DNA of 64,000 nt from Desulfobacteraceae bacterium UBA2174 (GCA_002327445.1 DCWA01000041.1:56973-120972); one strand, 5' to 3'. Shown: positions 25,689-34,119, numbered from the stretch's first letter. The notes: generated from the sequence alone by a model not told the origin. A program made the numbers and translations.

Positions 25689-26452
25689 CGTCTTTTGAAC
25701 TCCTCCAGGAGGCAGGCCACCGCTTCGGGCCGGTCTCGGTAGACGGCATCGGCGGCTTGGCACAGGGCTTCCCGGGCCTCCTGCGGCGGGGGAAGCCGAG
25801 GAAACACCGGCAACTGGAGGGCCGGGAAATCCAGCGGAAGATAGCAGAGGCGGTCGTCGATACCGCCGTTGCCGCCCCCGCCGCCGGTGATGCCTTCGCG
25901 TTCGACCTTGGCCGGATCGAACTGCTTGACGTACTGGAGCATCTCCGAGGGCACGCAGCGGCGGTTGACGGCCGCGATGCGATCGTTGATCAACCGGGCC
26001 ATCTCCTCCAGAAGACGATAATAAATCGCATGGGCGCCGTCGTCCTCTCCGGACCCGGCCTCTGCGGAGGGGCCGTCCTGGTAGCAGGAGACCGCCGCCG
26101 CCAGGCGCCGGTAGGCCTCGCCCACCACCGCCCGGTAGCGGCGCCGCCGGCCCCACAAAGAGGGAACCCGGATCCAGCGGATCTGCTCCGGCGCGGCGCC
26201 GGTGGCAAAGGGGGCCGCATCGACCCCGAGCTCATGGAACAGCGCCTCGACGGCCGCATCGGTGATCAGCGCCGTCCTTAGAACAGCGGCCGCGCCGGTC
26301 ACGCGCCCGGCCTCCCGACGCAGCTGGGCGACGGCGGCCTCGAAGGTCTCGATCATCGCGTCCAGTTGGCAACGGGCATCGAAAAAGGAAGTGGCCACAT
26401 CGGCGAGAAACTCGTCGGCGAGATCCAGGATCTGTTTTTTTTCCGGCTTCAT
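25643..26452 (-). CDS. Hypothetical protein in the fdhD operon
   Basis: 269 residues. The N-terminal ~60 residues are helical with coiled-coil character (FEAAVAQLRREAGRVTGAAA). The middle holds RRRRYRAVVGEAYRRLAAAV and INDRIAAVNRRCVPSEMLQYV, then a glycine run GGGGGNGG near residue 195, and LPVFPRLPPPQEAREALCQA. I do not recognise the family. It overlaps the small coiled-coil gene by 4 bp (ATGA), which itself overlaps fdhD, so all three are coupled. A role in formate dehydrogenase maturation or assembly is inferred from this only. Confidence 0.6.
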   Translation of the reverse strand: MKPEKKQILDLADEFLADVATSFFDARCQLDAMIETFEAAVAQLRREAGRVTGAAAVLRTALITDAAVEALFHELGVDAAPFATGAAPEQIRWIRVPSLWGRRRRYRAVVGEAYRRLAAAVSCYQDGPSAEAGSGEDDGAHAIYYRLLEEMARLINDRIAAVNRRCVPSEMLQYVKQFDPAKVEREGITGGGGGNGGIDDRLCYLPLDFPALQLPVFPRLPPPQEAREALCQAADAVYRDRPEAVACLLEEFKRRQANWRPASGPGATP

Positions 26453-26664
26453 CGCTTTGAGCCCAAGGACACCCCGGCGCCGGCACTGTGGTCCTTTTGC
26501 CCATCCAGGGCCCGTCGCATCCGGTCGCGGTCCGACCGGGCCCGGGCCAGCTGCCGGGACAGCGCTTCCCGCTGATCCGGGGGCGCCGCTTCCAACTCCT
26601 TTTCGAGGCGTTCCACCTCGCGGGTCAACCGATACAAATCAATCGCCAGCAGACGAATGGACAT
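26449..26664 (-). CDS. Small coiled-coil protein between fdhD and a hypothetical gene
   Basis: 71 residues from ATG 26664. Most of it is a heptad-like helix (YRLTREVERLEKELEAA, REALSRQLARARSDRDRM) with a charged, disordered tail. It overlaps the fdhD 3' end by 26 bp and the next gene by 4 bp. Function unknown. The tight packing suggests a partner protein of one of its neighbours. Confidence 0.55.
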   Translation of the reverse strand: MSIRLLAIDLYRLTREVERLEKELEAAPPDQREALSRQLARARSDRDRMRRALDGQKDHSAGAGVSLGSKR

Positions 26665-27430
26665 CCATGCCCCCCTCTTTGGCAAATCCTTCCAGACGCC
26701 CTGGCCCGCAGTACACGCAGAGGCCGCCCGGGCCGTCCGGCGTGACCAGGGTCATGCCGAGGCGCCGGGCGAGGGAAACGGCCAGAGACGTGGGTCGCGA
26801 GACCGCCGCCACCACCGCCACCCGAGCCCGGGCCGCCTTGTTGACCATCTCGAAGCTGATCCGCGAAGAGAGTACCAAAAGACAAATGCGATGGAAACCG
26901 CCGCCGAGCAGCAGCTTGCCCACCGCCTTGTCCAGGGCGTTGTGCCGGCCGACATCCTCGGCGACGCTGAGCAGCTGCAGATCCTTGTCGTAAAGAGCGG
27001 CGCAATGGGCCGCGCGGGTGCGCCGACGAAGGGGCTGGAGCGTGTCGAGGGACTCGATCTTGGCCCTCACCGCCGCCGGATCGAACACCGGCCCTTTCGT
27101 CGCGGGGGGCACGTCGCGCAGGTCGAGATCCGGCGCATCCGGCATCCGTCGGTCCGCCAGGCGATGCCCCACCGTCTCCAGCCGCCGGGAAGCCAAGGAC
27201 ACCCGCGCCCGGGATCCGTCCACGTGGATCGAGGCCAGGTCTGCGGGATCGGCGATCAACCCCTCGCTGAGGCAGAACCCGGCGGCCAGGGCATCGGCCT
27301 CCCCGGGCGTGGCCAGCAAGGTGGCGTAAGGCCTTTCCTGGACGACGACGCTCACTGGCGCCTCACCGATCAGTTCCCTCGGCTTCTCTCCGTCGACACA
27401 ATGCACGCGGATTGCGCAGGTGGGGTCCAT
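26639..27430 (-). CDS. fdhD: FdhD, sulfurtransferase for formate dehydrogenase activation
   Basis: 263 residues. FdhD moves sulfur from a cysteine desulfurase to the molybdenum/tungsten bis-MGD cofactor of formate dehydrogenase. The hallmark LSVAEDVGRHNALDKAVGK is present, as are GFCLSEGLI, LLVLSSRISFEMVNKAARAR and the C-terminal PDGPGGLCVYCG. The usual CxxC loop is reduced to a single Cys in RTRAAHCAALY, an accepted variant in many FdhD proteins. No formate dehydrogenase structural gene is in the window. It diverges from rplU, with the rplU -35 box 21 bp upstream of its start. Confidence 0.92.
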   Translation of the reverse strand: MDPTCAIRVHCVDGEKPRELIGEAPVSVVVQERPYATLLATPGEADALAAGFCLSEGLIADPADLASIHVDGSRARVSLASRRLETVGHRLADRRMPDAPDLDLRDVPPATKGPVFDPAAVRAKIESLDTLQPLRRRTRAAHCAALYDKDLQLLSVAEDVGRHNALDKAVGKLLLGGGFHRICLLVLSSRISFEMVNKAARARVAVVAAVSRPTSLAVSLARRLGMTLVTPDGPGGLCVYCGPGRLEGFAKEGGMDVHSSAGD

Positions 27431-27450
27431 GGGGATTTTGCTGTTTTCGC

Positions 27451-27478
27451 TTGACAGAATCGGTGAATCAATTAAATA
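27451..27478 (+). promoter_or_regulatory. Candidate sigma70 promoter of rplU-rpmA-obgE
   Basis: Perfect -35 TTGACA at 27451-27456, then 16 bp and TAAATA at 27473-27478 (T/A-rich run TTAAATATA). Predicted leader is about 50 nt before rplU and carries a strong AAGGAGG. Placement in the fdhD/rplU divergent gap fits. Confidence 0.55.
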
Positions 27479-27535
27479 TAGGCATTTTCGAAACGCGTGG
27501 GAGCGCTGTACCAGCTTTCAAGGAGGAAACGATCA

Positions 27536-27847
27536 ATGTACGCTATCGTGGAAACGGGCGGAAAGCAATACAAAACCCAGCCGGGAGAAGTGTTGCGGGT
27601 CGAGAAGCTGACGGGCGAGGTCGGCGACTCGGTCACCTTTGACAAGGTTCTCATGCTGGGAGCCGACGACGAGGTGCGGGTGGGCAACCCTCTGGTGGAC
27701 GGAGCGCGGGTCACCGGCCGGATCGTCAACCAGGGCAAGGGACGCAAGATCGTCGTGTTCAAGTTCAAGCGACGCAAGCACAGCCGGGTACGCAAAGGCC
27801 ATCGCCAGCCTTTCACGGCCGTGCAGATCGACGCCGTAGAAGCCTGA
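27536..27847 (+). CDS. rplU: 50S ribosomal protein L21
   Basis: 103 residues, start MYAIVETGGKQYKTQPGEVL, the conserved L21 opening, with AAGGAGG upstream. Contains VLMLGADDEVRVGNPLVDGA and the basic C-terminal KFKRRKHSRVRKGHRQPFT that contacts 23S rRNA. First gene of the usual rplU-rpmA-obgE operon. Confidence 0.97.
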   Translation: MYAIVETGGKQYKTQPGEVLRVEKLTGEVGDSVTFDKVLMLGADDEVRVGNPLVDGARVTGRIVNQGKGRKIVVFKFKRRKHSRVRKGHRQPFTAVQIDAVEA

Positions 27848-27921
27848 AGGCTTCCGGACGATTGTAGCCAACGAAACGTTCCCGGCGGTTTCCGGCCGCC
27901 CTGAATTGAGGAGATGGGATC

Positions 27922-28176
27922 ATGGCACACAAGAAGGCAGGCGGCAGCTCGAAAAACGGGCGCGACAGCCAGGGCCAACGGCGCGGCATCAAGCGCTACA
28001 GCGGACAGCAGGTGACGGCGGGCAGCATCCTGGTGCGCCAGCTCGGCACCCGGATCCACCCCGGGGAAAATGTCGGCCTGGGCCGCGATTATACCCTTTT
28101 TGCCACTGTGGACGGCGTGGTGGCGTATGAACGCTCGGGCCGGATGCGCAAAAAGGTCAGCGTTTATCCTGCGTGA
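27922..28176 (+). CDS. rpmA: 50S ribosomal protein L27
   Basis: 84 residues beginning MAHKKAGGSSKNGRDSQGQR, the mature-type N-terminus that reaches the peptidyl transferase centre without the cleaved Firmicutes extension. The body RQLGTRIHPGENVGLGRDYT is canonical. It overlaps obgE by 4 bp. Confidence 0.97.
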   Translation: MAHKKAGGSSKNGRDSQGQRRGIKRYSGQQVTAGSILVRQLGTRIHPGENVGLGRDYTLFATVDGVVAYERSGRMRKKVSVYPA

Positions 28177-29210
28177 AATTCATCGATGAAGTCATCGTTA
28201 CCGTCCAGTCCGGCAACGGCGGGCGCGGCTGCGTCAGTTTTCGGCGCGAGCGGTTCATTCCCCGCGGCGGTCCGGACGGCGGTAACGGCGGCCGGGGGGG
28301 AGATGTACGCCTCGTGGCCCGCGCCGGTCGGAGGACCCTCTACCCCTTCCGGTTTCAACGGCTTTTCAAGGCCGAGAACGGCTCTCCCGGCGAGGGCAAC
28401 CAGCGCTCCGGGAAAGCCGGTGCCGATCTGACCATCGAGGTGCCGCCGGGCACTCTGGTCTTCGACGCCGACTCCGGCGAGCTGATCCGGGATCTCGTGG
28501 CGCCCGAGGATGCCGTGGTGGTGGCTGTTGGCGGCCGCGGCGGCAAGGGCAACACCCACTTCAAGACCAGCACCCACCAGACCCCTCGCTTCGCCCAGCC
28601 CGGAGAAGCGGGCCAGGCCCTTCGGTTGCGCCTCGAACTCAAGCTGCTGGCCGACGTGGGGATCGTGGGCCTGCCCAACGCCGGCAAATCCACCCTGATC
28701 AGCCGGGTTTCCGCCGCTACTCCAAAAATCGCCGACTATCCCTTCACCACCCTGACGCCGACCCTCGGCGTCGTCCATCCGCCTTTCGGCAGCGAGCCCT
28801 TTGTCATGGCGGACATTCCCGGGCTCATCGAAGGCGCCCACGCCGGTGTCGGTCTCGGAACCCGTTTTTTGCGCCATGTGGAACGCACCCGGATCCTGGT
28901 ACACCTCATCGACGCGGCGGCCATCGACCCGTCCGATCCGCTGCGGGACCTGCGCATCGTCAACACCGAACTGGCGCGGTATGGGCAGCAACTAGCCGAA
29001 AAACCGCAGATAGTCGTCCTGAACAAGATCGATCTTACCGGCGCTGAAGAAAAGGCCCGGGGATTCATCCAGGCCCTCGACGGCGCCGAGACACTCATGA
29101 TTTCGGCCGCCACGGGAGCCGGCCTGCGCGAATTGCTCGGCCGCCTCGCGGCGACCCTGGATGCGAAAAATGTTTCAGACGGCTCGGAAGGTCATGTAGA
29201 TTCTCTTTAG
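28173..29210 (+). CDS. obgE: GTPase ObgE/CgtA
   Basis: 345 residues. The N-terminal Obg domain (1-158) has glycine-rich loops (FIPRGGPDGGNGGRGGDV). The GTPase domain shows G1 GLPNAGKST near residue 166, G3 DIPGLIEGAH and G4 NKID. It lacks the C-terminal OCT extension of some species. Obg acts in 50S assembly and ppGpp-linked growth control. Start GTG 28173 overlaps rpmA; the product begins MKFIDEVIVTVQSG as expected. Confidence 0.96.
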   Translation: MKFIDEVIVTVQSGNGGRGCVSFRRERFIPRGGPDGGNGGRGGDVRLVARAGRRTLYPFRFQRLFKAENGSPGEGNQRSGKAGADLTIEVPPGTLVFDADSGELIRDLVAPEDAVVVAVGGRGGKGNTHFKTSTHQTPRFAQPGEAGQALRLRLELKLLADVGIVGLPNAGKSTLISRVSAATPKIADYPFTTLTPTLGVVHPPFGSEPFVMADIPGLIEGAHAGVGLGTRFLRHVERTRILVHLIDAAAIDPSDPLRDLRIVNTELARYGQQLAEKPQIVVLNKIDLTGAEEKARGFIQALDGAETLMISAATGAGLRELLGRLAATLDAKNVSDGSEGHVDSL

Positions 29211-29281
29211 ACGTTCGGAAAACGGCGAGGGAAATTGCCGCCTCCAAGAGATCCCTCGTCGCCATGATCGCACATTGAAAG

Positions 29282-29980
29282 TTGAGGCAAGCGACCACGA
29301 ACCTCCCGCACCCCCCCAACGACGCTCTCCGCCTTGGGCTCTTCGGCGGTACGTTCAACCCGATTCACGTCGGCCACATCGAAGTGGCCGAGGCGGCCCG
29401 CCAACGTTTCGCGCTGGATCGGATCTTTCTGATTCCCGCGGCCCAGCCGCCCCACAAACAGACCCTCACCTCAGCCGCCGACCGCCTCGCCATGGCGTGC
29501 CTGGCGGTGGCGGGACGGCCCGGCTGGGAAGTATCCGATGTGGAACTCCGGCGCGCGGGACCGTCGTACACCATCGACACCGTCGCCTGGTTCAAACGCA
29601 CCAGCCCGCCGGGAACCGAGTTTTTCTTTCTCCTGGGAATTGACGCATTCCTTGAGTTCAACACCTGGAAAGCCTATAGTACCCTCGTCAAGGAAGTGGC
29701 GCTGATTGTTTTGGCCAGGGGCGGCGACGAGGCGGATGTCGCTGCCATGATCGACCGCCTGAAGCGGTTCATTGCCCGCCATTTTCCATCCGGCTATCGC
29801 TGGGACGCCGCCGGGGCCTTCATTCATCCCGACAGCCATGCCGTCTATCTCTTCAACGGGCCGCGAATTGCCATTTCGGCCAGCGAAATCCGAGAGCGGA
29901 TTGCCCGGGGCGAGGATGCACGGCCATGGCTGGATCCGGCGGTAGCCGCCTACATCGAACGCAAGGGGCTCTATCGATGA
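29282..29980 (+). CDS. nadD: Nicotinate-nucleotide adenylyltransferase
   Basis: 232 residues from TTG 29282; no better start was found, and conserved sequence begins at RLGLFGGTFNPIHVGHIEVA with the nucleotidyl-transferase motif. Other conserved parts are PPHKQTLTSAADRLAM, the LLGIDAFLEFNTWKAY segment and the C-terminal ISASEIRERI (ISxT/S motif). It converts nicotinate mononucleotide to deamido-NAD. The upstream 71 bp contain a piece of the dispersed repeat family (AGAGATCCCTCGTCGC at 29247-29262). It overlaps rsfS by 4 bp. Confidence 0.92.
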   Translation: MRQATTNLPHPPNDALRLGLFGGTFNPIHVGHIEVAEAARQRFALDRIFLIPAAQPPHKQTLTSAADRLAMACLAVAGRPGWEVSDVELRRAGPSYTIDTVAWFKRTSPPGTEFFFLLGIDAFLEFNTWKAYSTLVKEVALIVLARGGDEADVAAMIDRLKRFIARHFPSGYRWDAAGAFIHPDSHAVYLFNGPRIAISASEIRERIARGEDARPWLDPAVAAYIERKGLYR

Positions 29981-30375
29981 CAGAATGGCTCGATCCCAAC
30001 CTGGACCTGTTCGTACAGGCGGCCCTGGCCAAGAAGGCCGAACGCATCGTGATCCTGGACGTCCGGGGAAAAACCTCCATCGCCGACGTGTTCATCATCT
30101 GCAGCGGACGCAGCAGCCGGCAGGTGGAAGCCATCGCCGAGCACATCGCGGTGGAAATGAAGCAGCACGGATACCGCCCCTTGAGCAGCGAAGGCGTCAA
30201 GGAAGGGCGCTGGGCCCTCATCGATTACGGCCATATCCTGGTCCACGTCTTCCATGAGCCGGTGCGGCAGTTTTACGATTTGGACGGCCTCTGGATCGAT
30301 GCGCCCCGGATCAACACCCCCAGCCTGGCCGAGCCTGCGGTTCGACCCCCGGAGATTGAAGAATATGTCGAATAG
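29977..30375 (+). CDS. rsfS: Ribosome silencing factor RsfS
   Basis: 132 residues starting MTEWLDPNLDLFVQAALAKK. Conserved IVILDVRGKTSIADVFIICS, the SRQVEAIAEHI helix, and LIDYGHILVHVFHEPVRQFY are all present. RsfS binds L14 and blocks subunit joining when nutrients are limiting. The nadD-rsfS-gpmI order with ATGA overlaps shows one operon. Confidence 0.95.
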   Translation: MTEWLDPNLDLFVQAALAKKAERIVILDVRGKTSIADVFIICSGRSSRQVEAIAEHIAVEMKQHGYRPLSSEGVKEGRWALIDYGHILVHVFHEPVRQFYDLDGLWIDAPRINTPSLAEPAVRPPEIEEYVE

Positions 30376-31942
30376 ACCGCGTCCCGTGATGTTGATGATC
30401 CTCGACGGATGGGGCATCAATCCCGCCGCCGAAGGCAATGCCGTGGCGGCGGCCCGCACCCCCGTCCTCGACGACCTCCAGAAAACCTGCCCCACGACCC
30501 AGCTTGTCACCTGCGGCCCGGACGTGGGGCTGCCCCCGGGCATCATGGGCAACAGCGAGGTGGGGCACCTGAACATCGGCGCCGGGCGCATCGTTTACCA
30601 GGACCTGCTGCGCATCGACCGGGCCATCGCCGACGGCAGCTTCTTCGCCAACCCGGTCTTGAACCGGGTGATGGACGACACCGCCGCCAACGGCGGCCGG
30701 CTCCACCTCCTGGGGCTGGTTTCAGACGGAGGCGTCCACAGCCAGTTGACCCACCTGCTGGCGCTGCTGGACCTGGCGCGGACCAAAAAGGGGCTGGACA
30801 CTTACATCCACGCCATCACCGACGGACGCGACACGGCTCCGGACAGTGGCCTGGGATACCTCGATCAGGTCCAGGCACACATCGCGCGCCACGGATACGG
30901 GCGGATCGCCTCGGTCTGCGGCCGCTTCTACGCCATGGATCGGGACAAGCGCTGGGACCGCACCGCCCGGGCCTGGGCCTTGTACACCCGGGCCGAAGGG
31001 CACCAGGCAAGGAACCCCTTGGCCGCCGTGCGTGCCGCTTACGCCCGCGATGAAACCGACGAATTCATCACTCCCGTCGCCATCGTGGACGCCGACGGCA
31101 ATGCGCCCGGGAAAATCGTCGACGGCGACGCGGTGATCTTTTTCAACTACCGCGCCGACCGCGCCCGCCAAATCACCCGGGCCTTCACCGAGGACGGTTT
31201 CGACGGGTTTGCGCGCGGGGCTGTGCCGCGGCTCAGCGGCTTCGTCAGCATGACCCAGTATGACGAAACCTTCACCACGGTGCCGGCCGCCTTCGGGCCG
31301 GTGCACCTGGAGCAGATTCTCGGCGAGGTGGTCAGCCAACGGGGCTTGCGGCAACTGCGGATCGCGGAAACCGAAAAATACGCTCACGTGACCTATTTCT
31401 TCAACGGCGGAGAGGAAAAACCGTTTGCCGGCGAAGACCGCTGCCTCATCCCCTCGCCGCGGGACGTGGCCACCTATGACCTGAAGCCCCAGATGAGCGC
31501 CGAGGCGGTCACCGAAGAAGTCCTGAGGCGCATCGACAGCGGCGCCTACGATCTCATCGTGCTCAACTTCGCCAACATGGACATGGTGGGCCATACCGGG
31601 GTGATGGCCGCCGCTGTGACAGCCTGCGAGACGGTGGACCGGTGCGTGGGAAAGATCGTGGAAAAGCTGCATCAGGTCGGCGGGGCGGCCCTGATTACCG
31701 CGGACCACGGCAACGCCGAGCAGATGCGGGACAGTAAGGGCAACCCCCATACGGCCCACACCCTCAACCCGGTGCGCCTGATTCTCATGGACCCCCAGCG
31801 CGCCGCGGCGCGCCTGCGGCCTTCGGGGCGCCTGGCCGACATCGCCCCTACCCTGCTGGCCCTCATGGGCATCGCCCAGCCGCCGGAAATGACCGGTGTA
31901 TCGCTGATCGAACCCGATTCCGCCAAGGGGGAAAACAAATGA
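30365..31942 (+). CDS. gpmI: 2,3-bisphosphoglycerate-independent phosphoglycerate mutase
   Basis: 525 residues from ATG 30365, overlapping the rsfS end by 11 bp. The alkaline-phosphatase-type metal sites are visible: MLMILDGWG with the first Asp, GIMGNSEVGHLNIGAGR with the phospho-Ser, LNFANMDMVGHTG and ALITADHGNAEQM. It interconverts 3- and 2-phosphoglycerate without cofactor. Length is normal. Confidence 0.96.
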   Translation: MSNRPRPVMLMILDGWGINPAAEGNAVAAARTPVLDDLQKTCPTTQLVTCGPDVGLPPGIMGNSEVGHLNIGAGRIVYQDLLRIDRAIADGSFFANPVLNRVMDDTAANGGRLHLLGLVSDGGVHSQLTHLLALLDLARTKKGLDTYIHAITDGRDTAPDSGLGYLDQVQAHIARHGYGRIASVCGRFYAMDRDKRWDRTARAWALYTRAEGHQARNPLAAVRAAYARDETDEFITPVAIVDADGNAPGKIVDGDAVIFFNYRADRARQITRAFTEDGFDGFARGAVPRLSGFVSMTQYDETFTTVPAAFGPVHLEQILGEVVSQRGLRQLRIAETEKYAHVTYFFNGGEEKPFAGEDRCLIPSPRDVATYDLKPQMSAEAVTEEVLRRIDSGAYDLIVLNFANMDMVGHTGVMAAAVTACETVDRCVGKIVEKLHQVGGAALITADHGNAEQMRDSKGNPHTAHTLNPVRLILMDPQRAAARLRPSGRLADIAPTLLALMGIAQPPEMTGVSLIEPDSAKGENK

Positions 31943-32484
31943 CGCCGACATCTCCCAACGAATCCGAACCGATGATCACCGACTACGTCACCGGACGATC
32001 GGTCCCGAACGTCGGCGCCGAGGCCAACCGCCAGGATGTGGAGCGCCTTCTGGTCGAAGAAAAGGGATACGCGCCGGAAGAAATTTCGGTGGACGCGCCC
32101 ATCGACATGGAAATCGACGGCGAGATCTACCGCAGCCGGGTGGACCTGGTGATCTGCCTCGGCCCCCGCCCCCTGATGGCCGTGAAATGCGCGGCGGGAA
32201 ATCTGGACTCGCGCCAGCGGGAAATCGTGGCCGCCGCCCGCCTGCTCGCGCCGGACCGGATCCTGCCTTTGGCCGTGGCCAGCGACGGAAGGTCGGCCAT
32301 CGTCTGGGACGGGGTTTCGGGAAAACAAATCGGCACCGGTCTGGCGGCCATTCCCCATCGCAGCCGCCTGGCCGCCGAATTTGGCAGCGGAAAGCCCCCG
32401 GCGCCCCTGGACGCGGAGCGTCTGGCCCGGGAAAAACTCGTCTTTCGATCCTACGACAGCATGAATGTCAACACCCGGCGCTGA
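31939..32484 (+). CDS. Stand-alone HSDR_N-type nuclease-fold protein, probably inactive
   Basis: 181 residues. The middle resembles the N-terminal nuclease domain of type I restriction HsdR subunits (HSDR_N_2): PNVGAEANRQDVERLLVEEK, EIYRSRVDLVICLGPRPLM and AVKCAAGNLDSRQREIVAAA. The fold would use D...ExK, but the position two before the Lys is Ala (MAVKC), so the acidic residue is lost and cleavage is doubtful. No methylase, specificity or translocase gene is nearby. It overlaps gpmI by 4 bp, so it is expressed with it. A regulatory or nucleic-acid-binding role is possible but unproven. Confidence 0.75.
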   Translation: MTPTSPNESEPMITDYVTGRSVPNVGAEANRQDVERLLVEEKGYAPEEISVDAPIDMEIDGEIYRSRVDLVICLGPRPLMAVKCAAGNLDSRQREIVAAARLLAPDRILPLAVASDGRSAIVWDGVSGKQIGTGLAAIPHRSRLAAEFGSGKPPAPLDAERLAREKLVFRSYDSMNVNTRR

Positions 32485-32583
32485 TGCCCCCCGGCCCGCC
32501 GCAGATCTTGGCGATGGGCGCCGCCGGCCACCCGGGAGAGGGGAAGCGGGAAAAGAAGGCGCGGCCGTTGCCGTTCAAAAAAC

Positions 32584-32624
32584 AACGCCCCGAAAAAGAG
32601 GCCGGTGGCCTTCTTCGGGGCGTT
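32584..32624 (-). terminator. Intrinsic terminator between convergent genes
   Basis: AACGCCCCGAA (32584-32594) pairs perfectly with TTCGGGGCGTT (32614-32624), with an inner GGCC/GGCC stem. On the minus strand it is followed by a T6 run (complement of AAAAAA at about 32576-32581), so it best serves the Mrp transcript. On the plus strand only a short T run follows. Confidence 0.75.
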
Positions 32625-32670
32625 TCCCGTCTGGCTGGCCGCCGGAGCGGCCGGGAGTGCAGCAATCGCG

Positions 32671-33513
32671 TCAACCGCGGGCGATGATCGTTTCGGCGAT
32701 GGCCGCGAAGGCCTTGGCCACATCGGAGTTGGCCGCGCTGTCCTGGATGCAGGTGCCGGCATCGCCGCAGAGCACCTGTTTCGGATCGAAGGGGACCTTC
32801 CCCAAAAACGTCAGCCCCAACTGCTTGGCGGTGCGTTCTCCACCGCCGGAACCGAACAGGCTGATTTCCTTGCCGCAGTGGGGGCAAATGAATCCGCTCA
32901 TGTTTTCGATCAAGCCGAAGATCTCCATCTTGACGACCCGGCAGAAGTTGATCGACTTGCGCACGTCGGCCAGGGCCACTTCCTGGGGAGTGGTGACGAT
33001 GATCGCCTTGGCATCGCTGACCGTCTGGGCCACGGTGAGGGGTTCATCGCCGGTGCCCGGGGGAGAATCGATGATCAGGTAGTCCAGGTCCCCCCAATCG
33101 ACGTCGGCGATGAACTGGCGGATCGCCGAGTACTTGATCGGCCCGCGCCAGATGATGGCGTCGTCCTTGTCCGGGGTCAGTCCTTCGATGCTCACCGCCT
33201 TGAGGTTGTCGTTGTACTTGAGGGGAGTGAGCTTGCGATTCGGTCCCACGTCCAGCATCCCCTTGAGACCGAGCATGCGGGGAACGTCCGGGCCGTGCAG
33301 GTCCACGTCCATGATGCCCACCTGATGACCTTTTTGCGCCAGGGCCACTGCCAGGTTCACCGAGGTGCTGGTCTTGCCGACGCCGCCCTTGCCGCTCATG
33401 ACGAGAAACTTGTGCTTGATCTGGCCCAGCGTGGTCTTGACGGCCTCGTCCTGCTCGGCCTGCTGTTGGCGGTGCTTGTCCTGCGGACTCATGTTCTCTT
33501 GAATTTCCACCAT
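32671..33513 (-). CDS. mrp: Mrp/NBP35-family Fe-S cluster carrier ATPase
   Basis: 280 residues from ATG 33513, with GAGGAG 9 nt upstream. Deviant Walker A SGKGGVGKTSTSVNLAVAL, DVDLHGPDVPRMLG and LIIDSPPGTGDEPLTV are those of ParA/MinD-type carriers. FICPHCGKEISLFGSGGGE supplies the CxxC that binds a [4Fe-4S] cluster between subunits. It would load Fe-S clusters onto target proteins. The gene follows a DUF134 regulator, a pairing widespread in anaerobes. Confidence 0.93.
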   Translation of the reverse strand: MVEIQENMSPQDKHRQQQAEQDEAVKTTLGQIKHKFLVMSGKGGVGKTSTSVNLAVALAQKGHQVGIMDVDLHGPDVPRMLGLKGMLDVGPNRKLTPLKYNDNLKAVSIEGLTPDKDDAIIWRGPIKYSAIRQFIADVDWGDLDYLIIDSPPGTGDEPLTVAQTVSDAKAIIVTTPQEVALADVRKSINFCRVVKMEIFGLIENMSGFICPHCGKEISLFGSGGGERTAKQLGLTFLGKVPFDPKQVLCGDAGTCIQDSAANSDVAKAFAAIAETIIARG

Positions 33514-33530
33514 GTCATTCAACTCCTCTG

Positions 33531-34001
33531 TTAGGAACGTCGTTGATCGTCGGGTCGCAACCCGTCCACCGAAGCGCCATCCGGGTCGCGGGGCGCGGTT
33601 CTGAAAAAGTTCTCGCTGCCGCACAAGGGGCATGCCGAAGGCCGCCCCGTGCCGGGCGCCTCGTCCCACCGGTGACCGCAGGCCCCGCACTGGAAGCGGC
33701 GGCCTTCCATCACGATCCGGTAGTTGCCGCCATCGATGCGGATCGCCTTGCCACTGATCAGGGCGTCGGCGACGCTGCGCCGGGCGCGCTGGATGATCCT
33801 GCCGAAAGTCGCCCGGGAGACGCCCATGCGTCGGCCGGCCTCCTCCTGGGAGAGCCCGAGTTGATCCGCCAGGCGAATGGCTTCCCGTTCGTCCACGGTG
33901 AGACAGACCTCGGCTAAATCGATCATGGGGATCCCGCGCGGCTTGAAATAGCTCACATCCGGCTCAAAAGCCACCAGTCGATCCTTGCGGGGGCGGACCA
34001 T
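33531..34001 (-). CDS. DUF134-family HTH regulator with zinc ribbon
   Basis: 156 residues starting MVRPRKDRLVAFEPDVSYFK. The central HTH (TVDEREAIRLADQLGLSQEE then AGRRMGVSRATFGRIIQRAR) is typical of DUF134. A C-terminal zinc ribbon has CGACGHRW and CPLCGSENF. It heads the Mrp operon, 17 bp before it. A palindrome immediately upstream is the likely autoregulatory operator. DUF134 proteins often occur with Mrp and dinitrogenase-cofactor-like (MTH1175) genes; the latter is not present here. Confidence 0.88.
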   Translation of the reverse strand: MVRPRKDRLVAFEPDVSYFKPRGIPMIDLAEVCLTVDEREAIRLADQLGLSQEEAGRRMGVSRATFGRIIQRARRSVADALISGKAIRIDGGNYRIVMEGRRFQCGACGHRWDEAPGTGRPSACPLCGSENFFRTAPRDPDGASVDGLRPDDQRRS

Positions 34002-34020
34002 GTCCCTCCTTTATGAGTAT

Positions 34021-34037
34021 ATGCCCAAATAGGGCAT
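34021..34037. promoter_or_regulatory. Palindromic operator candidate upstream of DUF134-mrp
   Basis: ATGCCC-AAATA-GGGCAT, a perfect 6-bp inverted repeat with a 5-bp A/T centre, 20 bp upstream of the DUF134 start codon. It overlaps where the operon promoter should be. Binding by the DUF134 product is inferred from symmetry and position. Confidence 0.6.
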
Positions 34038-34119
34038 GAATCTAAGCCCCGAGCCCGTCCTTGTCAAGGCGTCTGGTTCCGCGGCCCCTCCCCTTGAAGG
34101 CAAAATTCTTCTATGCATG

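Noticed and set aside
31939..32484. Type I restriction-modification system
   Set aside because: Only the N-terminal nuclease-like domain is present, with its acidic residue lost; no methylase, specificity or translocase genes nearby.
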